This document shows, in pieces, positions 35,122 through 43,471 of a stretch of 64,000 nucleotides of DNA. How positions within the stretch are numbered: the stretch's first letter is position 1; every line of letters begins with the position of its first letter. The stretch comes from Mesorhizobium shangrilense (GTDB lineage Bacteria; Pseudomonadota; Alphaproteobacteria; Rhizobiales; Rhizobiaceae). The notes beneath the pieces are model-generated. The model was not told the origin of the DNA and searched no databases. It was given only the letters and a program-made list of their open reading frames with translations. The stretch covers positions 2,790,001 to 2,854,000 of the forward strand of contig NZ_JBEWSZ010000001.1 in assembly GCF_040537815.1 (NCBI RefSeq), read 5' to 3'. Both the position numbers and the translations under genes were made by a program.

Positions 35122-35868
35122 ATGAGCACAGTCGGCAAGGCGATTTCATTGCTGGAGCTGTTCACGCTGGCGGAACCGGAAATCGGCCTCTCCGATCTTG
35201 CCCGCAAGGCCGGTCTCGACAAGGCCACGGCCAGGCGGCTGCTCATGTCGCTCGCCGGCCATCGTCTCATCGAGCAGGAGCCGGCAAGCCGCCGCTACCG
35301 CCTCGGCGCCGGCCTGTCGCGGCTTGCCCGAATCCGCGACGCGCACTTTCCCTTTGTCCGCGTCGCCGCGCCGATCGTGCGGAAGCTTTCCGTCGAGACC
35401 GGCGAAACCGTGCACCTGTCGGAATTCAGCGCCGGCGCTCTGCTGACGGTGCATGTCGAGCTTTCCGCAAAGGCCAACCGCGTCAATGTCGATGTCGGGC
35501 AGGTGCTGCCGCTGCACGGCACGGCGTCCGGCATCGCCTTCCTCGGCTCCTCGCGCCCTGAGACGGTTGAGGCCTATCTCGAAAAGCCACTGGAGGCGTT
35601 CACCACGCATACGGTCACGACGCGTGGCAGACTTATGGAGGCGATACGCCTTGCGGCATCGCGCGGTTATTCGCGCAACGCCCAGGGCTATGAGGACGGC
35701 GTGCACAGCATCGCCGCGCCCATCCTTGGCGCGGATGGCTATCCGCTTGGAACGCTGGCGGTGGCCTCGCCGGTTTCACGCGTCGACGACGCGATTGCGG
35801 CCAGCCAGGGTCAGGCAGCCGCAAGCGCGGCGCGAGTGATTTCCGCGAGGCTCAACGGGGAGCCGTGA
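35122..35868 (+). CDS. IclR-family transcriptional regulator (copy 1)
   Basis: A 248-residue IclR regulator. The N-terminal winged helix (TVGKAISLLELF..., LARKAGLDKATARRLLMSL) is followed by a GAF-like effector domain (TGETVHLSEFSAGALLTVHVE, LHGTASGIAFL, YEDGVHSIAAPILGADG). It is a close paralogue of the regulator at 40719: MSTV-KAISLLE, DKATARRLL and TGETVHLSE are shared. Both genes have near-identical blocks upstream. It is divergent from the aminotransferase/SDR operon and probably controls it. The regulators of this family sense small carboxylic or aromatic acids. Confidence 0.9.
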   Translation: MSTVGKAISLLELFTLAEPEIGLSDLARKAGLDKATARRLLMSLAGHRLIEQEPASRRYRLGAGLSRLARIRDAHFPFVRVAAPIVRKLSVETGETVHLSEFSAGALLTVHVELSAKANRVNVDVGQVLPLHGTASGIAFLGSSRPETVEAYLEKPLEAFTTHTVTTRGRLMEAIRLAASRGYSRNAQGYEDGVHSIAAPILGADGYPLGTLAVASPVSRVDDAIAASQGQAAASAARVISARLNGEP

Positions 35869-35984
35869 CGTATTTCAGCCGTTTTCGATAATCCTTCCAC
35901 TTAACCGATTGCTCGGGGCAGCCGGCAGCGATGCCTTAGATGTGAACGGCCGTTCCCTACTGGCGGAGCTTCGGTCCCCTGCGC

Positions 35985-36167
35985 ATGCCTTTCGCGCCAA
36001 TGACGATCGATCCCTATTTCATCCAGTCGGACAACCCGCCGACCGGCATGGGCGAACCCGCCCTCCCTGCGCTGGCGCCAGCACTTGGCAACGCCATCTT
36101 CGCCGCCACCGGAGAGCGCGTGCGCCGACTGCCGTTGCGCGATCTCGGCTACTCGCTGGGGGTCTGA
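35985..36167 (+). pseudogene. C-terminal remnant of a xanthine dehydrogenase-family molybdopterin subunit
   Basis: Sixty codons read PPTGMGEPALPALAPALGNA, then IFAATGERVRRLPL, which is the conserved C-terminal end of the large molybdopterin-binding subunit of xanthine dehydrogenase/isoquinoline oxidoreductase-type enzymes. A normal subunit has ~700-950 residues. Here nothing recognisable of the rest, nor the FAD or 2Fe-2S partners, is present. The fragment ends with a proper TGA. It is most simply a leftover of a deleted operon. Confidence 0.7.
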
Positions 36168-36314
36168 GAGGTCAATGCATGTTCACCGCAAGGGCCTTGG
36201 CGCCGGCTCTTGGCGCGCGGCGTGTCGACCGAGGACATCGCCCACCACATGGGCTGTTCACGGCACTTGCGGAGCGAAGCGAGGAGCGCGTCGCCGCGGA
36301 CCCCACCCGTCCAT

Positions 36315-36327
36315 CCGCCTTCGGCGG
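36315..36327 (-). terminator. Short hairpin after the aldehyde dehydrogenase gene
   Basis: CCGCC-TTC-GGCGG lies 23 bases past the ALDH stop on the minus strand. The 5-bp GC stem and 3-base loop could end transcription of the P450/ALDH operon. There is no T-run, so the call is weak. Confidence 0.35.
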
Positions 36328-36350
36328 CTGTCGACCCTCTCCTCAAGGGG

Positions 36351-37841
36351 CTACCCCAGCGCGATCCATGCCGTCTTGAGGTCGGTGTATTTGTCCAGGG
36401 CATGCAGCGACTTGTCGCGGCCGAAGCCGGACTGCTTGACGCCGCCGAGCGGCACGGTGATGTCGGCGCCGCCATAGGTGTTGACGTGGACGACGCCGGC
36501 ATTGATGGCGCGCACCATGCGATGCGCGGTGGAAAGGTTGGCGGTCCACACCGCCGAGGCAAGCCCGTAGACGGTCGAATTGGCAAGGCGCACCGCTTCC
36601 TCTTCGGTCCCGAAGCGCATGATGCCGAGCACCGGCCCGAACACCTCTTCTTGCGCAAGCTGCATCCCTTGCGTGACATTCTCGAAAATCGTCGGCGCCA
36701 TGTAGCTGCCGCCGGTCTCCGCCAGGATCCGTCCACCGCCAGTGACCAGCCTTGCGCCTTCTTCGGTTGCCTTGGCGACGAAGCCAAGATTCTTGTCCAG
36801 TTGTTGCGAACTCGATACCGCGCCGACATCGCTCGCGAGATCGAGCGGGTCACCGACCTTGAGCCGCGTGGTCGCCGAGACAAGCTCGTCCATGAAGCGG
36901 TCATAGACCGACGACTGGACGAGCAGGCGCGAGCCGGCGACGCAGACCTGGCCGGAATTGCGGAAGATGCCGTTGGCCGAGACGATTGCGGCCTGTTTCA
37001 GGTCGGGCGCATCGGCAAAGACGATGTTGGGAGACTTGCCGCCGAGTTCGAGGAAGACGCGCTTCAGATTGGAGCGCGCCGAGTATTCGAGCAATCGCCG
37101 GCCGACCGGCCCCGAACCGGTGAAGGCGATGGCGTCGACGTCCATATGCAGGCCCAGCGCCTCGCCGGCGACCGCGCCCCGGCCGGTGACGACATTGAGC
37201 ACCCCAGCGGGAAGCCCGGCTTCGGCTGCCAGCTCCGCCAGCCGCAGCAGAGTCAGCGACGCGATCTCCGGCGGCTTGACCACCACGCAGTTGCCGGCGG
37301 CAAGTGCGGGTGCGATCTTCCAGGCGCAGATCATCAGCGGGAAATTCCACGGCACGATGGCGCCGACGACGCCGAGCGGCTCCTTGTGGATGAGTCCCAG
37401 CACATTCTCGCCCGTCGACGCGATCTCGCCATAGACCTTGTCGATGGCCTCGGCGTAGTAGCGGATGGTGCCTGCGGCCGACAGCGGCTCGGCCTTGTAG
37501 GCCATGCCGATCTCGGTGCCGTTGTCGCGCACGCCGAGCACGGCCAGTTCATCGACATGCTTTTCGACCAGCTCGGCGAGCTTGGTCAGCACCTTCTTGC
37601 GGAAGGCGGGGGCGGCCCGCGACCACGAGCCCTTCTCGAACGCCTTGCGCGCCGATTTGACGGCGCGGTCGATATCGGCGGCACTGCCGTCGGCGATGCT
37701 GGCGAAGGCGCGGCCGTCGATCGGCGAAATCACCGGCAGAGTGGCGCCGCTTGCACCGTCTGCCTGCGCGCCATCAATGAACAGGCCGCGCGCGCCGATC
37801 TCCGCCTTGCGCAGCGTGTCGATGGCATTTTGACTGATCAT
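36351..37841 (-). CDS. NAD(P)-dependent aldehyde dehydrogenase
   Basis: A 496-residue ALDH that oxidises an aldehyde to the acid. It has IVPWNFPLM and the cofactor Lys in CVVVKPPE, catalytic Glu in FLELGGKSP and catalytic Cys in NSGQVCVAGSRLL, followed by EEVFGPVLGIM. Length and motifs match broad-substrate or gamma-aminobutyraldehyde-type (PuuC-like) enzymes. The start at 37841 (MISQNAIDTL) overlaps the P450 stop as ATGA, so the two are co-translated. The aldehyde could come from the P450 step or from the aminotransferase at 43472. Confidence 0.92.
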   Translation of the reverse strand: MISQNAIDTLRKAEIGARGLFIDGAQADGASGATLPVISPIDGRAFASIADGSAADIDRAVKSARKAFEKGSWSRAAPAFRKKVLTKLAELVEKHVDELAVLGVRDNGTEIGMAYKAEPLSAAGTIRYYAEAIDKVYGEIASTGENVLGLIHKEPLGVVGAIVPWNFPLMICAWKIAPALAAGNCVVVKPPEIASLTLLRLAELAAEAGLPAGVLNVVTGRGAVAGEALGLHMDVDAIAFTGSGPVGRRLLEYSARSNLKRVFLELGGKSPNIVFADAPDLKQAAIVSANGIFRNSGQVCVAGSRLLVQSSVYDRFMDELVSATTRLKVGDPLDLASDVGAVSSSQQLDKNLGFVAKATEEGARLVTGGGRILAETGGSYMAPTIFENVTQGMQLAQEEVFGPVLGIMRFGTEEEAVRLANSTVYGLASAVWTANLSTAHRMVRAINAGVVHVNTYGGADITVPLGGVKQSGFGRDKSLHALDKYTDLKTAWIALG

Positions 37842-39031
37842 GGGGAACTTGCTCCGAAACTGACATGCAATGTGGTTGGCGCCCGGAACTCCCAGCCACG
37901 GAACACCGGCTCCTTGCCGGGCACCAGCCTGAGGTCGGGGAATCGATCGAGCAGCAGCCTTACCGCGAGGCACATCTGCTCGCGCGCGAAAAACCGGCCG
38001 GAACAGAAATGATGGCCGAAACCGAAGGCGGCGTGGTTGCCTTCGTCGCGGTTGATGTCGAAGCGGTCGGGATCGGCAAAGCGGCTCTCGTCGCGGCTCG
38101 CCGAGGAGACCAGTGCGGCGACCGGGGCGCCGGCCGGGATCGTCGCGCCGCCAAGCTCGACCGCTGTTGTCGTCTGCCGCGTCTGCGTGCCGATCGGCGC
38201 CACCCAGCGCAGACCCTCATCGACGGCTTTCGGAACGAAGGTCTCGGGGTCGTCGAGCACTTGCCGCAATTGCTGGGGATGCGAGAGCAGGCCGGCCAGG
38301 ATCGAACCGGCGCCATGTCCGGGCTCCTGCATGCCGCCGAGCAGGATGACCTTGATACTCGGCATCAGGAAATCGATCGGGCGAGTTTTGCCTTCCGGCA
38401 TGCCGTCATGCAGCATGTGCGACAGCGCGCAATCGTCGGGCTTGCGGATGAGCCTTTCCAGCGTCGGCAGGATGGCGGCGCCGACCTCGGCGCTGATGGC
38501 GTCGGCGATCTCCTGCCGCTTCGGATCGTTCTCGAAGTTGATGGCGCCTTGTGCAAGGCCGTAGAACCAGCGGCGCAGCGTCGGCATGTCGATGTCGGCG
38601 AGACCGAGCGAACGCGCCAGGCTGAGCGTCGACACCGGTTCGAAATAGTCGGCCATCAGTTCAGCGGCACCCTGTTTTGCGATGCGGTCGAGATAGGGCT
38701 CGGCGATCGATCGCACGAGGTCGCCGGCATAGGAGGCGACGGTGCGCGGCCGGTATTTCGGGTCAACGCCCTGGCGCAGCTGCTTGTGCGTCTCGCCATC
38801 GGTGGTCAGGATCGTCGGCTTGCCGAAGGAGCGCTCGACGGGTGACGAGCCGACGACGGCGGAGAAGATGTCGGGCGATTTCGCGACGAACTCGACATCC
38901 TTCCAGCGGGTGACGAACCAGAGATTGACCGAGGGCACGAAGGCGACCGGCGCACTACGCCTGAGCTCGACATAGATCGGGTACGGATCGGCTTCCAGCG
39001 CCTCGACAGTGATGTTTTCGGCAAAGCTCAA
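37838..39031 (-). CDS. Cytochrome P450
   Basis: A 397-residue soluble bacterial P450. The I-helix reads GGMQEPGHGAGSIL (a form in which the usual acid-alcohol pair is altered to EPG), the K-helix Glu and Arg are in DEGLRWVAP, and the heme ligand Cys is in FGFGHHFCSGRFFAREQ. It would hydroxylate or dealkylate a small substrate and needs a ferredoxin and reductase, which are not encoded nearby. I prefer the TTG start at 39031 (LSFAENITVEAL...) with GGGAG 10-14 bases upstream; an ATG at 39082 would put the terminator hairpin at 39052-39080 inside the coding region. It is coupled to the ALDH gene. Confidence 0.9.
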   Translation of the reverse strand: MSFAENITVEALEADPYPIYVELRRSAPVAFVPSVNLWFVTRWKDVEFVAKSPDIFSAVVGSSPVERSFGKPTILTTDGETHKQLRQGVDPKYRPRTVASYAGDLVRSIAEPYLDRIAKQGAAELMADYFEPVSTLSLARSLGLADIDMPTLRRWFYGLAQGAINFENDPKRQEIADAISAEVGAAILPTLERLIRKPDDCALSHMLHDGMPEGKTRPIDFLMPSIKVILLGGMQEPGHGAGSILAGLLSHPQQLRQVLDDPETFVPKAVDEGLRWVAPIGTQTRQTTTAVELGGATIPAGAPVAALVSSASRDESRFADPDRFDINRDEGNHAAFGFGHHFCSGRFFAREQMCLAVRLLLDRFPDLRLVPGKEPVFRGWEFRAPTTLHVSFGASSP

Positions 39032-39051
39032 GGCCCCACTCCCTTCACGAT

Positions 39052-39080
39052 GAGAGGGCGGCGCTGCACGCCGCCCTCTC
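39052..39080 (-). terminator. Strong hairpin between APC permease and P450 genes
   Basis: Perfect 12-bp stem (GAGAGGGCGGCG / CGCCGCCCTCTC) with a 5-base loop, 15 bases after the permease stop. It may end or dampen transcription between the permease and the P450 gene, since both run on the minus strand. Confidence 0.7.
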
Positions 39081-39095
39081 AATCCACGGCCTCGT

Positions 39096-40544
39096 TCAAT
39101 CCTTCAGGGGCAGGCCCAGGCTGTCGAAGGCCACAGGATCACGGCTCTTCAAGGCGCCTGCCAGCAACAGGCCGACCAGCGCGGCGATCAGCACCAGCCC
39201 CGGCAAGAACACGCCGAGGAAGCCGCCTGCCCCGGAAAGGCTGCCGAAATTGATCACGATCAGATAGATGATGATGACGAAGGCGATGAATGTAAGCCCT
39301 GGCAGGATGGTGGTCTTCAGAGCATTCTCCTGTTTCGACGGGTTGGCGCGGAAGTACATCACCACGGCGAGCGATGCGACCGCCATCATGACGATGACGC
39401 CGAGCGTCGCGACATTGGTCAGCCAGGAAAACAGCGCCAGCACCGGATCGAGGCCGAGCACGGCGAACAGGCCGACGACAACGGCCGCCAGCACGCTCTG
39501 TATCACCGAGGCGACATGCGGGCTCTGGTGCGCCGAGTGCGTCACGCCGATCGAATGCGGCAGCAGCTTCTCGCGGCCCGAGACGTAGATGTAGCGGGCA
39601 ACCGCATTGTGGAACGCCAGCACGCCGGCAAACAGGCTCGACACGAACAGGATGCTCATCGCATGCGTGAGCAGCGTCCCGGCATAACGGTCGGACAGGC
39701 CGAACAGGAAGGTCGTCGGATCCTGCAGGCCCTGCAGCGCCGGCAGCAATTTGTCGACACCGGCGCCGACCGCCATCAGCCAGGCCGTGACCATGTAGAA
39801 GACGCCGATCAGCAGGACGGAGAAGTAGGTCGCGCGCGGAATGGTGACCTTCGGGTCACGGGCTTCCTCGGCGTAGATCGTGGTCGCCTCGAAGCCGATG
39901 AACGCGGCAAAGCAGAACAGGATGGCGATGGCGGGCGCGCCCGATGTGATCTGGCTCCAACTGAATGGTGCAGCCGACAAGCCGCTGTCGCCGCCGGTCT
40001 TGAGGATCGTCAGGTCGAGGATCAGCACCACCGCGTATTCGCACAGCACCAGCACCGTCAGGATCTTGGCCGACAGGTCGACCTGTCGGTAGCCGAGCAC
40101 GGCAACGACGGCGATGGCGATGAAACTCCACACCCACCAGGGCAGATTGACGCCCCAGCCGGCGAACAGCCCGGAGGTCGCCGCACCCAACAGGCCCATG
40201 ACGCCGATCTGCATGGCATTATAGGACAGGATGGCTATCAACGCCGTGGCGCCGCCGGCCAGGCCGCCCAGGCCGCGCGCGGCGAAAGCATAGAAGGCGC
40301 CGGCATTGCCGACATGGCGCGACATTGCGACGTAGCCGACCGCGAACAGGAGCAGCAACACAGTCACGATCAGATAGGTGCCGGCAAAACCCGCGCCGTT
40401 GCCCATCAGCATGCCGAGCGGCGTGCCGCCGGCCACCGCCGTGAGCGGAGCCGCCGCCGAAATCACCATGAAGGTGATGGCGCCGACGCCAAGACTGTTC
40501 TTCCTCAGCCGGTTCACTTCGCCGACTTCAACTGTTGTCGTCAT
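39096..40544 (-). CDS. APC-family amino acid/amine permease
   Basis: A 482-residue inner-membrane transporter with about 12 hydrophobic helices. Helix 1 has the substrate-binding break SAAAPLTAVAGGTPLGM. FIGFEATTIYAEEARDPKVTIPRA is the APC hallmark between helices 6 and 7, and LPHSIGVTHSAHQSPHVAS follows the helix-8 region. Uptake of an amino acid or amine by proton symport is expected. The start MTTTVEV at 40544 has GGAGGGAG just upstream; it is divergent from the second iclR gene. It likely supplies the substrate for the P450/ALDH/aminotransferase set. Confidence 0.9.
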   Translation of the reverse strand: MTTTVEVGEVNRLRKNSLGVGAITFMVISAAAPLTAVAGGTPLGMLMGNGAGFAGTYLIVTVLLLLFAVGYVAMSRHVGNAGAFYAFAARGLGGLAGGATALIAILSYNAMQIGVMGLLGAATSGLFAGWGVNLPWWVWSFIAIAVVAVLGYRQVDLSAKILTVLVLCEYAVVLILDLTILKTGGDSGLSAAPFSWSQITSGAPAIAILFCFAAFIGFEATTIYAEEARDPKVTIPRATYFSVLLIGVFYMVTAWLMAVGAGVDKLLPALQGLQDPTTFLFGLSDRYAGTLLTHAMSILFVSSLFAGVLAFHNAVARYIYVSGREKLLPHSIGVTHSAHQSPHVASVIQSVLAAVVVGLFAVLGLDPVLALFSWLTNVATLGVIVMMAVASLAVVMYFRANPSKQENALKTTILPGLTFIAFVIIIYLIVINFGSLSGAGGFLGVFLPGLVLIAALVGLLLAGALKSRDPVAFDSLGLPLKD

Positions 40545-40615
40545 TTCTCCCTCCAAATTCCGCGCTGCGGAAACAAGTGTCCCTGAAATGCCTCGGCCTT
40601 CTGTGGGCCATCACC

Positions 40616-40698
40616 GTTTCGTTATTTGGAACGACATTTCGAATATAGACTTGCAAACGAACCCAACTCCTGTCAAGTTAATTCGCACGTTAAGTATC
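40616..40698. promoter_or_regulatory. Second iclR promoter region with shared motifs
   Basis: Holds GTTTC-GTTATTT-GGAAC (40616-40632), TATAGAC (40644-40650), TGCAA (40652-40656) and the exact 16-mer CCTGTCAAGTTAATTC (40669-40684). These match blocks at 35019-35093 in order and spacing (53 against 59 bases between the first and last block). Confidence 0.65.
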
Positions 40699-40718
40699 TG
40701 TGGGAGGATCAAGGACGC

Positions 40719-41492
40719 ATGAGCACGGTGGCCAAGGCCATTTCGCTGCTGGAAATGCTCGGCCAGGGCGAGCCCGAGATCGCGCTTGCCGATCTCGCCA
40801 AGCGCACCGGATTCGACAAGGCGACGGCGCGCCGCCTGCTGATCTCGCTCATCGAACACGATCTGGTGGAGCAGGATGAAGGCACCCGCCTCTACAGGCT
40901 GGGCGCCGGCGTCGCCCGGCTGGCCATGATGCGCGAAGCGCAGTTCCCGTTCTTGCGAACGGCTATACCGATGGTCGAGGCATTGGCCACGGAGACCGGC
41001 GAAACGGTGCACCTGTCCGAATATTCGAAGCGCGGCCTCATCTCCGTCCATGTCATCGAATCGAGCAAGGCCAACCGCGTCAGCGTTCCGCTCGGCGAAT
41101 TGCTGCCGATGCATGCAACGGCTTCCGGCATCGCGTTCCTGGCCTTCACCGAGGATCGTATCCGCAACGCCATTCTCGGCGGGCCGTTTCCGGCCTTCAC
41201 GCCTTTCACCGTTTCGAGCGCGATGGCGCTTGCCGAACATGTCGCCGCGGCACGCGCTCGCGGTTATTCGATCGGCTCGCAGGGCTACGAGGAAGGTGTG
41301 CTGAGCGTCGCCGCACCGATCCTGGGCGCCGATGATCTGGCCATGGGCACCATTGCGATCGCCGCGCCGCGCGCCCGGATTCACAAGGGCGACATCGAAC
41401 GCCATGGCGCGAGCGTCATGGCGACAGCGCGCACCATCAGCGAGCAGCTTGTCGGCCGGCGCGGCCTGCCGACCCGCAAGCGCGCTTCGTGA
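40719..41492 (+). CDS. IclR-family transcriptional regulator (copy 2)
   Basis: A 257-residue IclR regulator with winged helix (TVAKAISLLEML, LAKRTGFDKATARRLLISL) and effector domain (TGETVHLSEYSKRGLISVHVIE, YEEGVLSVAAPILGADD). It is similar along its whole length to the regulator at 35122, differing mainly in the effector loops. The ATG 40719 has GGGAGG 12-17 bases upstream; an earlier in-frame start would include the conserved promoter blocks and is unlikely. It is divergent from the APC permease and heads the Tm-1/HAD/aminotransferase genes. It could control both sides, and possibly cross-regulate with its paralogue. Confidence 0.9.
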   Translation: MSTVAKAISLLEMLGQGEPEIALADLAKRTGFDKATARRLLISLIEHDLVEQDEGTRLYRLGAGVARLAMMREAQFPFLRTAIPMVEALATETGETVHLSEYSKRGLISVHVIESSKANRVSVPLGELLPMHATASGIAFLAFTEDRIRNAILGGPFPAFTPFTVSSAMALAEHVAAARARGYSIGSQGYEEGVLSVAAPILGADDLAMGTIAIAAPRARIHKGDIERHGASVMATARTISEQLVGRRGLPTRKRAS

Positions 41493-41523
41493 TAGTTTGT
41501 CAGGTTACAGGGAGAGACTGACG

Positions 41524-42786
41524 GTGGAGGAGAAACGGCGAATCCTGGTGATCGGCACCGGCGATACCAAGGCCGACGAGTTGCTGTTCATGCGCGAGCG
41601 CATCGAGGCCGTTGGCGGCATCGCCGTCATGATGGATGTCAGCGTGCTCGGCGACCCGCCATACAGGCCGGCACATGACAGGCATGCCGTGGCCAGGGCC
41701 GCGGATACGAGCATCGAGGCGATCATCGGCAGCGGTGACGAGAATTCGGCGATGACGCTGATGGCGCTGGGCGCCTCGCGGCTGGCCCGCTCCCTCTACG
41801 ACAAGGGCGAAATCGACGGCTTCATCGCGCTCGGCGGCACGATGGGCACCGACCTCGCGCTTGACGTCGCCCTGACGCTGCCGCTCGGCGTGCCGAAATT
41901 CGTCGTCTCGACCATTGCCTTTTCGCATCTGATACCGCCGGAGCGGATCGCCACCGATCTGATGATGATCCTGTGGGCGGGCGGCCTCTATGGCCTGAAC
42001 AGCACCTGCAAGGCAGTGCTGTCGCAAGCCTGCGGCGCGGTCGTCGGCGCCGCCAGCGCCGCGATCAAGCCCGATGCGGTGCGGCCGATGGTCGGCATGA
42101 GCTCGCTCGGCAAGAGCTGCCTGCATTACATGGTGACCTTGAAGCCGGAACTGGAGAGGCGCGGCTATGAAGTCGTCGTCTTCCACACCACCGGCATGGG
42201 CGGACGGGCGCTGGAGGCGATCGCCGCACAACGCGGTTTCGTCGCGGTCATGGATTTCAGCCTGCAGGAACTCGCCAATCATCTCACCGGTTCGGTGGTG
42301 AATTCGGGCATCGACCGGCTGGAGAATGCCGGACGGCAGGCCATCCCCCAGATCGTCGCTCCCGGCGCCATCGACATGGTCGACTTTCCCACATGGCAAG
42401 CGGTGCCCGCCCGCTTTGCCGAGCGACCGTATCACGCTCACAATCGCCTGCTTGCCTCGGTTACGTCCGATGGTGAAACGCGCAGGGCGATCGCGCGGGC
42501 CATCGGCGACAAGCTGGCTGCTTCCAAGGGTTCGACGGCTTTCATCCTGCCTGTCGGCGGCATCCAGCAATGGGACCAGCATGGCGAGCCGCTGCACGAA
42601 CCGGAAGCGCTCCTGGCTTTCATCCAGGAGATGCGCATCAGCGTGCCCGCCAATGCCGAGTTGCACGAGATTGCTGGCCACATCAATGACGCAGAGTTCA
42701 GCGCCAAGGCACTGGAGATCTTCGACCGCTGGGTTGCCGAAGGCATCATTCCGCCAGGCGTGCCCGGCGACAGGAAAGCCGCATGA
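41524..42786 (+). CDS. UPF0261/Tm-1-like protein
   Basis: A 420-residue protein of the Tm-1-like ATP-binding domain (UPF0261) family. N-terminal part: RILVIGTGDTKADELLFMRE and FIALGGTMGTDLAL. C-terminal part: MVGMSSLGKSCLHYMV, VFHTTGMGGRALE and a TIM-barrel-like end with ILPVGGIQQWDQHG. In plants, the Tm-1 N-terminal domain binds ATP and inhibits tobamovirus replication; bacterial members have no proven reaction but sit in catabolic operons. The start GTG 41524 has GGGAGAG upstream. It overlaps the HAD gene by 4 bases, so both belong to one unit. Confidence 0.85.
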   Translation: MEEKRRILVIGTGDTKADELLFMRERIEAVGGIAVMMDVSVLGDPPYRPAHDRHAVARAADTSIEAIIGSGDENSAMTLMALGASRLARSLYDKGEIDGFIALGGTMGTDLALDVALTLPLGVPKFVVSTIAFSHLIPPERIATDLMMILWAGGLYGLNSTCKAVLSQACGAVVGAASAAIKPDAVRPMVGMSSLGKSCLHYMVTLKPELERRGYEVVVFHTTGMGGRALEAIAAQRGFVAVMDFSLQELANHLTGSVVNSGIDRLENAGRQAIPQIVAPGAIDMVDFPTWQAVPARFAERPYHAHNRLLASVTSDGETRRAIARAIGDKLAASKGSTAFILPVGGIQQWDQHGEPLHEPEALLAFIQEMRISVPANAELHEIAGHINDAEFSAKALEIFDRWVAEGIIPPGVPGDRKAA

Positions 42787-43448
42787 CCGACCAGAAGCCC
42801 AAGGCGTTGGTGCTCGATTTCGGCGGCGTCGTCACCCGCACGCTGTTCGAGACGCATGCGCTCACCGAACGCGCGCTGGGGCTGCCCGCCGGCACGCTCG
42901 ACTGGCGCGGACCGTTCGAGCCGGCGTCCGATCCGCTGTGGCTGAGGATGCAGGCCGACGAGATCAGCGAGCGCGACTATTGGCGGAGCCGCACACGGGA
43001 AGTCGGGCGTCTCGTCGGCGAGGACTGGGACGACATGTCGACCTTCGTGCAGCGCGCACGCGGCGCCGATCCGCAGGCCGTGGTGCGGCCGGAAGCCGAT
43101 CGCGCGATCCGCGCGGCACACGCCGCTGGCATCCGGCTCGCCATCCTCTCCAATGAACTCGACCTGTTCTACGGCAAGGCATTCCGCGAACGCCTGCCGC
43201 TTTTGTCCCTGTTCGAAACCATCATCGACGCGACCTATACGAAAATCCTCAAGCCCGATCCGCGCGCCTATGCAATGGCAAGCGAAGCGCTGGGGCTGCC
43301 GGCCGCGGCTTGCGTCTTCGTCGACGACCAGAAGCGCAATGTCGACGGCGCTGTGGCGGCGGGAATGCTGACCGTGCATTTCGACGTAGCCCGGCCCGCG
43401 CGAAGCTATGCCGAGGCGCTGGCGCATTTCGGCCTTACCATCTCATAA
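42783..43448 (+). CDS. HAD-superfamily hydrolase (subfamily IA)
   Basis: A 221-residue HAD phosphatase-like protein. Motif I is LVLDFGGVV (nucleophile Asp present, the usual second Asp replaced by Gly). Motif II is AILSNELD, motif III the Lys in LKPDPRAY and motif IV FVDDQKRNVDGA. Replacement in motif I occurs in the epoxide-hydrolase-N-domain and dehalogenase-like subgroups, so phosphatase activity is not certain. It is translationally coupled to the Tm-1-like gene, and the aminotransferase follows after 23 bases. Confidence 0.87.
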   Translation: MTDQKPKALVLDFGGVVTRTLFETHALTERALGLPAGTLDWRGPFEPASDPLWLRMQADEISERDYWRSRTREVGRLVGEDWDDMSTFVQRARGADPQAVVRPEADRAIRAAHAAGIRLAILSNELDLFYGKAFRERLPLLSLFETIIDATYTKILKPDPRAYAMASEALGLPAAACVFVDDQKRNVDGAVAAGMLTVHFDVARPARSYAEALAHFGLTIS

Positions 43449-43471
43449 TCCAGAAAACCGGAGTTCCCTTG

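Larger units (their letters stand above)
35869..36350. other. 482-base stretch without an intact gene: decayed coding remnants and a hairpin
   Basis: Between the iclR gene and the ALDH stop no complete gene is visible. The left part holds a short C-terminal fragment of a molybdoenzyme (listed separately). Around 36192-36260, one frame reads RRLLARGVSTEDIAHHMGCS, which looks like a piece of a helix-turn-helix, without start or continuation. From about 36260 to 36350, a GC-rich stretch (GAGCGAAGCGAGGAGCGC, then CCTCTCCTCAAGGGG) resembles rhizobial intergenic repeat DNA and reaches the ALDH stop codon. Confidence 0.5.

Noticed and set aside
36210..38012. A 600-codon plus-strand frame opposite ALDH and the end of P450
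   Set aside because: Antisense shadow of two enzymes with intact catalytic motifs; composition is typical of reversed GC-rich coding DNA.
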